Shown here: positions 1 to 7,449 of the stretch, in pieces
How the letters are laid out: each line of letters starts with the position of its first letter
Numbering within the stretch: the stretch's first letter is position 1
From: Desulfobacterales bacterium
Lineage (GTDB): Bacteria; Desulfobacterota; DSM-4660; Desulfatiglandales; Desulfatiglandaceae
Direction of reading: 5' to 3'
Length of the DNA stretch: 38,692 nucleotides
NCBI GenBank assembly: GCA_027027005.1
Contig: JALVMN010000159.1
Span: 1-38,692, forward strand
Program-made: the position numbers and the translations under genes
Notes under the pieces: generated by a model
Told to the model about the DNA's origin: nothing
The model's input: the letters and a program-made list of their open reading frames with translations, nothing else
Databases searched by the model: none

Positions 1-1
1 T

Positions 2-493
2 CCTGACCCCACTCCTGTCAAGGACACTTCCCAGGTCTCTTACAGGGACACCAAGGCAAACTTGGTCATTCAATACGGCCCCACCCTCAGGTCTTACGAC
101 AAGGTCCCTGTAACCCTTGGGAAGGGCCCTGGGTGCCAATTTCGGTTGGATCACCCCGCACTCCTGGACCGCCACGCAGAGATATTTTATGTGGAAGGCC
201 AATATTGGGTAAAGGACCTCACCGGCCGCCACGTGGTAATGATAAACGGTAATCCCATCGACCTGGGCGCCCCTCTCAATCCAGACGATATCGTGGCCCT
301 AACCCCAGAGGGTCCGGCCTTCAAGTTCCTGGGTGGAGGAAGATTGTTGGAGGTGGAGTTGGAGCCGAGGCCCCCTGAGGCGGGGACTCCTCCAGAGGCC
401 CAGGAAAAAGAAAAGCCTGCAACACAGGCCGAAGAAAAGAAAAGCACATCGAAAAAGGCCAGGTCCTTTTTTTCAAAATACCTTAAACGCTAA
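2..493 (+). CDS. FHA-domain protein, 5'-truncated by window start
   Basis: The frame is open from nt 2 to the stop at 493; the ORF-track start at 62 is only a TTG. 'VTLGKGPGCQFRLDHPALLDRHAEIFYVEGQYWVKDLTGRHVVMINGNPI' matches the FHA core pattern (G[RK]..., ..RHA.I, .V.D, .NG..I). Charged C-terminal tail. Confidence 0.75.
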   Translation, partial: PDPTPVKDTSQVSYRDTKANLVIQYGPTLRSYDKVPVTLGKGPGCQFRLDHPALLDRHAEIFYVEGQYWVKDLTGRHVVMINGNPIDLGAPLNPDDIVALTPEGPAFKFLGGGRLLEVELEPRPPEAGTPPEAQEKEKPATQAEEKKSTSKKARSFFSKYLKR

Positions 494-529
494 GACTCCA
501 CCAATCTTCAAACTCAAAGAGGCTGTTCC

Positions 530-2092
530 ATGAATCTACCCGCATCCACATTCCGCATCCTCTCCTTGGGGCCTTTCAACGCCAAGAGTGACAGTGATTC
601 CAATATATTGTGGCTCAACCCAGAAGACTTGCCCCAGGCACCATCAAAGGTTGGGGCCACTGTGGCAGTGCGTGTTTCCAAGGAGATAACGCCCGATGAG
701 TATCTGGACCTTCGGTTTCAAAGGATCACGGATTTTAGGCCCGAGAGGATTCTGAGGGCCAATCCTTTGCTGAAAAATGTCCTGGAGGCCAGAGACTATG
801 TGCTGGAGGCCAAAAAGAAGAAGATTGGTTACTCCGAGATTTTGGAGCGCTTGAGGTCCTGGCCAGGTCTTCCTCCCATCAAGTTTGAGATACCTCAACA
901 AGACAAGAGAGCCACCGAGTCGTCCAGTGGTATTGACGAGATACTCAAAATGGTGGCCCTCCCAGGAGAACACTCAGGCCCTGACAAGGCAGGTGATACC
1001 ACCAGCGGCCAGTTGGAAGCATTTCTTTCCAAGGCGCTCAGGGAGATATTTGCAGATACCACCTTCAAGGCCATGGAAGCCGGTTGGCAGGGACTGGACC
1101 TTTTGGCCAAATACGGCAGTGAGGCAGAGATTGAACTGGGGATCTTACCAATAAGCGCCGAAGGGCTGTATGATCTGATTGACTCCCTGGTGGGACGCCT
1201 GGTGACCGACCTACCCAATCTCGTGGTGGTGGACTACCCATTTGATGCTTCTTCCAGATCCATGAACCTGTTGGAAAGGTTAGGCAATTTGGCAGAGACC
1301 TTGATGGTCCCGGTACTGGTCTGGATTGGCCCTGGATTTTTTCATTTGGGTGATTGGTCTGAGATTGAAAGCATAGGTTTTATCCCACATTATCTTGACC
1401 GGGCCGTCTATGGGAAGTGGAACTCCTTGAAAAACAAGCCTGTTTCCCAATGGATGGTGGTCACATGCAACCGGTTTCTGGCAAGATTCCCATATGGGAC
1501 CTCTTATCCGTCCAGGGAGGTTATGTTTCAAGAGCCGACCCCACCCTGGGTGAGCCCGGTATGGGGGCTGGCGGCCCTGATTTGCACTTCACTTGCAAGG
1601 ACCGGCTGGCCTGCCCTCTTTACAGGCTCTTCCCAGGCCTCTCTGGAAGACCTGGGGCTGCTGGGAAGTGGCCCTGACGACGTGCTCTGCACTGAATTTT
1701 CTCCCACCTCGGAGCGGGTGGAGCAACTGGTCAGTGCAGGGCTCGTACCCCTTTGTCCGGTCAGGAAAAGGGATCAGGCCTTTTTCCCCTTTGAAAGGAC
1801 CTTGGGGGGTGGCTCCCTGGCATATCAACTGGTCCTGAGCAGGGTGGTCCAGATCTTGCTATGGTGTAAAGAGCATCTCCCAGGAGATTTGGAAGGCACT
1901 TTGCTGGAGCAGGAGGTGAGCAGGATAATATCCAAGTATTGGGAAAAAACCGCAAGGATACCCCTTGAAATGCTTCAGGTCTCGGCCTTTGGGACCGAAG
2001 GAAAAAGAGGAGGACAGTTGTCAGTGACACTCAGGCCCTCTCGGAAGGTCCTGCCTTCAAATGAGGAGATCAGGCTCGATATGGCGTGGTAA
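530..2092 (+). CDS. Type VI secretion contractile-sheath-like protein; apparent single-chain TssB (N-term) + TssC (C-term) relative
   Basis: N-terminal TssB-like block 'ITPDEYLDLRFQRITDFRPERILRANPLLKNVLEARDYV'. C-terminal TssC-like blocks 'LVVVDYPFDASSRSMNLLERLGNLAETLMVPVLVWIGPGFF', 'VVTCNRFLARFPYG' (TssC 'LPRVLARLPYG') and 'SAGLVPLCPVRKRDQAFFPFERTLGGGSLAYQLVLSRVVQILLWCKEHL'. Confidence 0.65.
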   Translation: MNLPASTFRILSLGPFNAKSDSDSNILWLNPEDLPQAPSKVGATVAVRVSKEITPDEYLDLRFQRITDFRPERILRANPLLKNVLEARDYVLEAKKKKIGYSEILERLRSWPGLPPIKFEIPQQDKRATESSSGIDEILKMVALPGEHSGPDKAGDTTSGQLEAFLSKALREIFADTTFKAMEAGWQGLDLLAKYGSEAEIELGILPISAEGLYDLIDSLVGRLVTDLPNLVVVDYPFDASSRSMNLLERLGNLAETLMVPVLVWIGPGFFHLGDWSEIESIGFIPHYLDRAVYGKWNSLKNKPVSQWMVVTCNRFLARFPYGTSYPSREVMFQEPTPPWVSPVWGLAALICTSLARTGWPALFTGSSQASLEDLGLLGSGPDDVLCTEFSPTSERVEQLVSAGLVPLCPVRKRDQAFFPFERTLGGGSLAYQLVLSRVVQILLWCKEHLPGDLEGTLLEQEVSRIISKYWEKTARIPLEMLQVSAFGTEGKRGGQLSVTLRPSRKVLPSNEEIRLDMAW

Positions 2093-2125
2093 CAGTAGGA
2101 ATAACCTGGAGTTGGGATTGGGATC

Positions 2126-3979
2126 ATGGAAACTGCTAAATTCGGAAAATACCATCTTATAGAGCAGATAGCCGTTGGCAAGGTGGCACAGGTCTGGAAG
2201 GCACAGATCACGGGCATTAAGGGCATGGAGCAATACCTTGTGATAAAGAGGCTGCTCCCGCACCTGAGTACCAAGAAAGGGGTGGTTGACATATTCCTCG
2301 GCGAGGCCAAGCGGGTGGTGGGGCTTCGTCACGAAAGCATCGTGAGGATATATGACTATGGGGCCATTGAGGGCACCCCCTATGTAGCCCAGGAGTATGT
2401 GGAGGGAAAGGACCTAGGGGCCTTTATGGCTGCCATCCGCCAGAGAGGTCGCGCCTTGGGATTGGACCAAGCTGTTTATATCATTGAAAAAATAGCTGAA
2501 GCACTGGATTTTGCACACAAACAGGACCTGATTCACGGGGGGCTTTCTCCTCAAAACGTCCTGGTCTCACGCAGGGGGGAGGTAAAGGTAAGCGATTTTT
2601 CCATCTCAAGGGCTGCCCTGGAGGGTATGGGTGATGACCCTGAGACCCTGGAGAAGTCTGCCCCTTATTTGAGTCCAGAATTCGTGACCCAAGGCCTGAT
2701 AAATGTAAAGACTGACATCTTTTGTGCTGGGGTCTTGTTTTGCGAGTTGCTCACCGGACAACCCTGGCTCGGCGGTGACCCTAAAAGGGCCCTTTCTGCA
2801 TTAAAAGACCAGGGGTTTGACCCCGCAAGCCAAGTACCAGAGGATCTTCCCCAAGGGCTCCGGGACATCCTCAGGCGTGCCCTTGCTAGAGACCCTGCCA
2901 AAAGGTATCTCTCGCCCACCATAATGTTTGAAGAGATAAAGAGGGTGGTAAAGAACCTTGCTGCCAAACCCTCCGGTGAAGAGGTGGCAGACCTTATCGT
3001 TGAACTCTTTCCCAAGGTGGAGGCAGCAAAAAAGGCGGATCAACAAGAAGAGGTAGAGGAAGGCCAAGAAGCCCCCGAGCAGAGGCCAGAGGCAGCCAGT
3101 GTGCCAAAGCCGGATTCAAGGGCGGCTGCAACAAAGAAGCTCCTCCTTGGAGGCATTGCAGCACTCTTGGTGCTGGGCCTTGCTGCTTTTTTCCTCTTTA
3201 GCCGCGGGGACGAGGAAGAGGGGTTTGCTACACCAGGTGCCCCAGGGATTACAGCCAGCAAGGGCAGTGTGGATAGCCCTGCTCCTCCCACCCAGGGCAA
3301 GGCCTCTGTTGAGAGGCCTCAGGCACCCGACACGGTCCAGGAAGGCGCACCTAAAAAGGAGGCGCCCCCGGATACCCCAGAAAAACAACCCCCGCCCGAT
3401 CCCGGCCGACTGGAGCTCCAGAAGGGGGTGGAGGCCCTCGCCCAAGGCCAATATGATAAGGCCATATCCATATTCAAGGCGGTTGCATCAAAATACCCGG
3501 AATTAAAAGAGGACCTTTCAATTCCATACTCCCAGGCACTGGAGGCCAAGGCCAAAACCATCCTGGACAAGCAGCCCAAGAGGGCCACGGCACTCCTCAA
3601 AGAGGCCGTTTCCCTCAATCCCGAAAATGTGGAGGCCCACTTTCACCTTGGCCTCCTCCATGGAGACCAAAAGAAATTCTCCATGGCCATTGATGAATAT
3701 AAGAGGGTGGTGCAGCTAGACCCTCAATATGCAGATGCCTACTTCAACCTGGGATATATCTATGCGGTGAGAAGGGATTATGAAAACGCTGAGAAGGCAT
3801 ACAAAGAAGTGGTTAACCTTGCGCCCCCATACCTGGACGAAGCCCTCTTTAACCTGGCCATGGTCCAAAAAAGGCTGGGAAAAAGAGAGGCATGCATCCA
3901 GAACCTGAAGAGGGCCATCATAGTGAATCCTGACAACAAGCTGGCCAAGAAGTATCTAAAAAAGATGACGGGCAAATAG
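2126..3979 (+). CDS. Ser/Thr protein kinase-like protein (predicted pseudokinase) with TM helix and C-terminal TPR repeats
   Basis: Kinase fold motifs: 'YLVIKRLLPHL' Lys, 'GEAKRVVGLRHESIVRIYDYG', 'LIHGGLSPQNVLVSRRGEVKVSDFSIS', 'SAPYLSPEF'. TM 'LLLGGIAALLVLGLAAFFLF'. TPRs 'VEAHFHLGLLHGDQKKFSMAIDEYKRVVQLDPQYADAYFNLGYIYAVRRDYENAEKAYKEVV'. Confidence 0.85.
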   Translation: METAKFGKYHLIEQIAVGKVAQVWKAQITGIKGMEQYLVIKRLLPHLSTKKGVVDIFLGEAKRVVGLRHESIVRIYDYGAIEGTPYVAQEYVEGKDLGAFMAAIRQRGRALGLDQAVYIIEKIAEALDFAHKQDLIHGGLSPQNVLVSRRGEVKVSDFSISRAALEGMGDDPETLEKSAPYLSPEFVTQGLINVKTDIFCAGVLFCELLTGQPWLGGDPKRALSALKDQGFDPASQVPEDLPQGLRDILRRALARDPAKRYLSPTIMFEEIKRVVKNLAAKPSGEEVADLIVELFPKVEAAKKADQQEEVEEGQEAPEQRPEAASVPKPDSRAAATKKLLLGGIAALLVLGLAAFFLFSRGDEEEGFATPGAPGITASKGSVDSPAPPTQGKASVERPQAPDTVQEGAPKKEAPPDTPEKQPPPDPGRLELQKGVEALAQGQYDKAISIFKAVASKYPELKEDLSIPYSQALEAKAKTILDKQPKRATALLKEAVSLNPENVEAHFHLGLLHGDQKKFSMAIDEYKRVVQLDPQYADAYFNLGYIYAVRRDYENAEKAYKEVVNLAPPYLDEALFNLAMVQKRLGKREACIQNLKRAIIVNPDNKLAKKYLKKMTGK

Positions 3980-3994
3980 TGCAGGAGGAAAGGT

Positions 3995-4471
3995 ATGAAA
4001 AAGGTCTGGCCCCGTAAGGCGATAATATTTCTGGCAGGCATGTTCCTGATGGGCGGGTGTATCACTATGGGGAAGAAGGCCCCTGAGCCGCCACCAACAC
4101 CTCCACCTGCGCCACAACCCGTGGTGGAGGAAAAGCCTCCCCTTCCTCCTCCACCTTCCCCCAAGCCAGCCCTTGAGCCGGAGTTGAAAAAGGAGGAACC
4201 AAAGGTTCCACAATATCTTGAACACGTGGTGAGATGGAGCGGAGAGTCCTTTTCCCTCATCTCCAAGTGGTATACCGGAAAGTTCAGCAACTGGAAGGCC
4301 TTGGTAAAGGCCAATCCAGAGATAAATCCAAGACGCATGAGAAAGGGGCAGATTATTCGAATTCCCATGGAGCTGGTAAAGACCCAAGAGCCAATGCCAA
4401 AGTCATTTGTGGAAAAATACACCTCCAAGAAGAGCGAGGAAGAGCCTGTTCTTTTTGGCCCCAAGAAGTAA
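3995..4471 (+). CDS. Proline-rich lipoprotein with LysM-like C-terminal domain
   Basis: Lipobox-like signal 'IIFLAGMFLMGGC', Pro-rich linker, then 'HVVRWSGESFSLISKWYTGKFSNWKALVKANPEINPRRMRKGQIIRIP' (LysM-like pattern). Confidence 0.7.
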   Translation: MKKVWPRKAIIFLAGMFLMGGCITMGKKAPEPPPTPPPAPQPVVEEKPPLPPPPSPKPALEPELKKEEPKVPQYLEHVVRWSGESFSLISKWYTGKFSNWKALVKANPEINPRRMRKGQIIRIPMELVKTQEPMPKSFVEKYTSKKSEEEPVLFGPKK

Positions 4472-4493
4472 TACTATCTAGAGAGTTCTACTT

Positions 4494-4533
4494 ATCCCTC
4501 CTTGTCTTTTGAGAAGGCAAGGAGGGATTTTTT
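4494..4533 (+). terminator. Rho-independent terminator
   Basis: Perfect 11-bp stem ATCCCTCCTTG (4494-4504) / CAAGGAGGGAT (4518-4528), then T-run 4528-4533; directly downstream of the lipoprotein gene. Confidence 0.85.
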
Positions 4534-4556
4534 GATTTATGAGTGAGCAAACGTGG

Positions 4557-4585
4557 TTGACATTGCTAAGAGTTTGAAGAACAAT
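4557..4585 (+). promoter_or_regulatory. Candidate sigma70-type promoter upstream of korB-like gene
   Basis: TTGACA at 4557-4562, 17-nt spacer, AACAAT (4/6 to TATAAT) at 4580-4585; lies between the 4494-4533 terminator and the CDS at 4626. Confidence 0.35.
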
Positions 4586-4625
4586 TGCTGGAGCTGATTT
4601 GTGTCAATAACAGGAGGGTGCGCTT

Positions 4626-5453
4626 ATGCCCCGCGAAGTGACAAAACTGATTCACAAGTACCTGCGACATGACAAGAAATTCCCCCATGTATGGTGCCCT
4701 GGTTGTGGAAACGGTATAGTGCTTGGCTCTCTGGTGAGGGTTATCGACAAGCTGGGGCTCAAGAAGGACGACATAGTAATGGTCTCAGGTATCGGGTGTT
4801 CGGGGAGGATGCCCGTGTATGTGGATTTCAACACCCTTCACACCACTCATGGCAGGGCATTGACCTTTGCCACAGGGATCAAGCTGGTCAAACCGCATCT
4901 CACAGTGATTGTGGTGATGGGAGATGGTGATGCCACGGCCATCGGGGGCAATCACTTCATACACGCAGCAAGACGAAACATTGATCTGGCCACTATCATA
5001 GTGAACAATCAGATTTACGGCATGACAGGCGGCCAGTATTCTCCCACCACTCCATACGGGTGCATTGCCACCACGGCCACCTACGGCCACATAGAGCATG
5101 CCTTCTCAATAGCAGAGCTGGCCGTCACTGCCGGGGCGCCGTTTGTGGCAAGGGGGAGTGTCTATCACACAAAACTGCTCGACGATGTAATCGAGCAGTC
5201 CATAGTCAAGAGGGGCTTCAGTGTGGTGGAGGTGATGTCCAACTGCCATGTGCAGTTCGGCAGGCGCAACCGTATGTCTGATCCTGTTAGCATGATGAAG
5301 TGGATGAAGGATCATGCAGTCAAGGTTGACAAGGCAGAAAAGATGAGCCCAGATGAGTTGAAAGACAAGTTTACCATCGGCATCCTGGCTGATGTGGAAA
5401 AGCCCGTCTATACGGAGGAGTATGAGAAAATCAAGCAAAAGGCAACGGTCTAA
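4626..5453 (+). CDS. korB: 2-oxoacid:ferredoxin oxidoreductase subunit beta (TPP-binding)
   Basis: 'HVWCPGCGNGIVLGSLVRVID', 'SGIGCSGRMPVYVDFNTLHTTHGRALTFATGIKL', TPP motif 'GDGDATAIGGNHFIHAARRNIDL...NNQIYGMTGGQYSPTTP'. SD-like 'ggaggg' upstream. Confidence 0.9.
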   Translation: MPREVTKLIHKYLRHDKKFPHVWCPGCGNGIVLGSLVRVIDKLGLKKDDIVMVSGIGCSGRMPVYVDFNTLHTTHGRALTFATGIKLVKPHLTVIVVMGDGDATAIGGNHFIHAARRNIDLATIIVNNQIYGMTGGQYSPTTPYGCIATTATYGHIEHAFSIAELAVTAGAPFVARGSVYHTKLLDDVIEQSIVKRGFSVVEVMSNCHVQFGRRNRMSDPVSMMKWMKDHAVKVDKAEKMSPDELKDKFTIGILADVEKPVYTEEYEKIKQKATV

Positions 5454-6060
5454 AAAAGGACGTCTCTCCCTCAAACCCAGCCGATATGAGATTCGCTTGG
5501 CAGGCTCTGGGGGCCAGGGTATAATCACGGCAGCCAGAGTGCTTGCAGAGGCCATCAGCGCAGGGGGAGATAAATATGTGTGCCAGACCCAAAGCTATGG
5601 CCCTGAGGCTAGGGGTGGAGCTAGCAAGGCAGAGATAGTCATAAGCTATGAGACCATAGACTACCCGAAGACCATGAATCCTGATCTGCTCTTGGCCATG
5701 AACCAGACATCGTGTGATGCCTACTTCTCAGACCTCAAACCCTACGGACTGCTGGTTGTGGATTCCACCCTGGTCAAACAGATTCCCACCAGCAGGGCAG
5801 TGGCCCTGCCTTTTACAGATACTGCCAGGAAAGAGGTGGGCAAGGAACTGGTGGCAAACATGGTGGCCCTGGGGGCCGTGGTGCGTCTGTCTCAGATCGT
5901 GAGGCCTGATATTGTAGAAGAAACCCTATCTCAAAAGGTCCCCCCCGCCTTTGTGGAGATGAACATCAAGGCCTTCAACGCAGGTATGGCCCTTGCCAGC
6001 CAAGTGGATGTGGACGCCCTTCCTGCCAGCGCATTTGGCTCTGAAGAGGAAGAATTATAA
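5422..6060 (+). CDS. korC: 2-oxoacid:ferredoxin oxidoreductase subunit gamma
   Basis: 'YEIRLAGSGGQGIITAARVLAEAISAGGDKYVCQTQSYGPEARGGASKAEIVIS' is diagnostic of the gamma domain. ORF track starts at 5392; an internal ATG at 5422 is one alternative. Overlaps the korB 3' end, start uncertain. Confidence 0.85.
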   Translation: MRKSSKRQRSKKGRLSLKPSRYEIRLAGSGGQGIITAARVLAEAISAGGDKYVCQTQSYGPEARGGASKAEIVISYETIDYPKTMNPDLLLAMNQTSCDAYFSDLKPYGLLVVDSTLVKQIPTSRAVALPFTDTARKEVGKELVANMVALGAVVRLSQIVRPDIVEETLSQKVPPAFVEMNIKAFNAGMALASQVDVDALPASAFGSEEEEL

Positions 6061-6063
6061 TTC

Positions 6064-7449
6064 TTAGAGATTTATGTGGTACTGCTTTATTTTTGAAAGC
6101 AGTACGGGCCTGCTGATTTCCAAGATCCTGGCGGCCTGGGATTTGTTTCCCTTGGTGAGTTTCAATGCCTTTTGTATCAACTCCTTTTCCAAGGCCTTTG
6201 AGGCCTTTTTAAGAGAGAGGGTCTCAAGGGGCTTATAGAGGGGGTGAGGTTCTGCAGAAGTGGTCATGTGAGGTGGGAGGTCTGCCGGGGTTATCCACCT
6301 CCCGGAGGCCAGGAGCACTGCCCGTTCTATAACGTTTTCCAGTTCCCGCACATTTCCCGGCCACGAATATCCCATGAGAATGGGCATGGCCTCTGAGGAA
6401 AGCCCTTCGATCTTTTTGTGCAGCTTCTTGTTGAACAGATCAATAAAGTAGCCCACCAGCAGGGGGATGTCGCCGCGGCGCTCTCGTAACGGAGGCAGGT
6501 GGATGGTCATGACATTTATCCTGTAAAAGAGATCCTCCCTGAATCTCCCCCTTTTTACTTCCTGCTCCAAGTCTTTGGATGTAGCAGCTATCACCCTTAC
6601 ATCTATCTTCTTACTCCCGAGATCACCCAGTGGGGTTATCTCTTCTTCCTGGAGCACACGAAGGAGCTTGACCTGCAAGCCAAGAGGCAGGTCCCCTATC
6701 TCGTCCAGGAAGATGGTGCCCCCGTTTGCCTCCTCAAAGCGACCCACCTTGTCGCGAGTCGCATCAGTAAAGGCCCCTTTTTTGTAACCGAAAAGCTCAC
6801 TTTCCAGGAGGCTGTCGGGGATCCCCCCACAGTTTATGCTGACAAGGGGGCCTTGGGCCCTGGGACTGTTCAGGTGTATCGCCTTTGCCACCAATTCCTT
6901 GCCAGTTCCGCTTTCGCCCGTGATCAGCACAGTGGTCTTGTGAGCCGCCACCTTTTCCACCAACTCAAAGACCTTTGCCATGGCCTCACTTCTGGCAATA
7001 ATGTTGTTGAAGGAGTATCGCATCCTGATTTTCTGGATTTCTTGCTTGAGAGATATGTTTTCTCTTTTAAGCCTTTCGCGCTCCTCTGCCTTTTTGAGGG
7101 TGAGCAGGACCTCGTCGGTCTTGAATGGCTTGGATATGTAATCATATGCCCCTTGCTTCATGGCCTCCAGGGCAGTATCAATGGTCCCGTAAGCCGACAT
7201 CATGATGTAGGTCTTCTCAGGGAATCTCTCTTGGGCCCGTCTCAGGAATTCCATGCCATCCATCCTTGGCATCCTGATGTCACAGAGCACGAAATGGAAG
7301 TCCTGGGCCTCCATTAACCGGAGCGCCTCTACGCCGTCACGGGCAGTGGCCACCTCATAGCCTGCCTTGCTCAACATCACCTTGAGCATGTGGCGCATAT
7401 TTTTTTCATCATCCACAATGAGGACTGATTTATTATTGTTGATCTCCAT
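6064..7449 (-). CDS. Sigma-54-dependent response regulator (NtrC family: REC-AAA+-HTH)
   Basis: REC 'VLIVDDEKNMRHMLKVML...LCDIRMPRMDG'; AAA+ 'GESGTGKELVAKAIH', 'ELFGYKKGAFTDAT' (GAFTGA-type loop), 'GGTIFLDEIGDLPLGLQVKLLRVLQE'; C-terminal Fis-type HTH. Confidence 0.95.
   Translation of the reverse strand: MEINNNKSVLIVDDEKNMRHMLKVMLSKAGYEVATARDGVEALRLMEAQDFHFVLCDIRMPRMDGMEFLRRAQERFPEKTYIMMSAYGTIDTALEAMKQGAYDYISKPFKTDEVLLTLKKAEERERLKRENISLKQEIQKIRMRYSFNNIIARSEAMAKVFELVEKVAAHKTTVLITGESGTGKELVAKAIHLNSPRAQGPLVSINCGGIPDSLLESELFGYKKGAFTDATRDKVGRFEEANGGTIFLDEIGDLPLGLQVKLLRVLQEEEITPLGDLGSKKIDVRVIAATSKDLEQEVKRGRFREDLFYRINVMTIHLPPLRERRGDIPLLVGYFIDLFNKKLHKKIEGLSSEAMPILMGYSWPGNVRELENVIERAVLLASGRWITPADLPPHMTTSAEPHPLYKPLETLSLKKASKALEKELIQKALKLTKGNKSQAARILEISRPVLLSKIKQYHINL

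Noticed and set aside
3778-4464. 228-aa minus-strand ORF
   Set aside because: Antisense to the TPR kinase end and the lipoprotein gene; low-complexity Gly/Phe/Ser content mirrors the Pro-rich codons on the plus strand; no recognisable domain.
6499-7317. 272-aa plus-strand ORF
   Set aside because: Fully antisense to the well-supported NtrC-family regulator; no recognisable domain.
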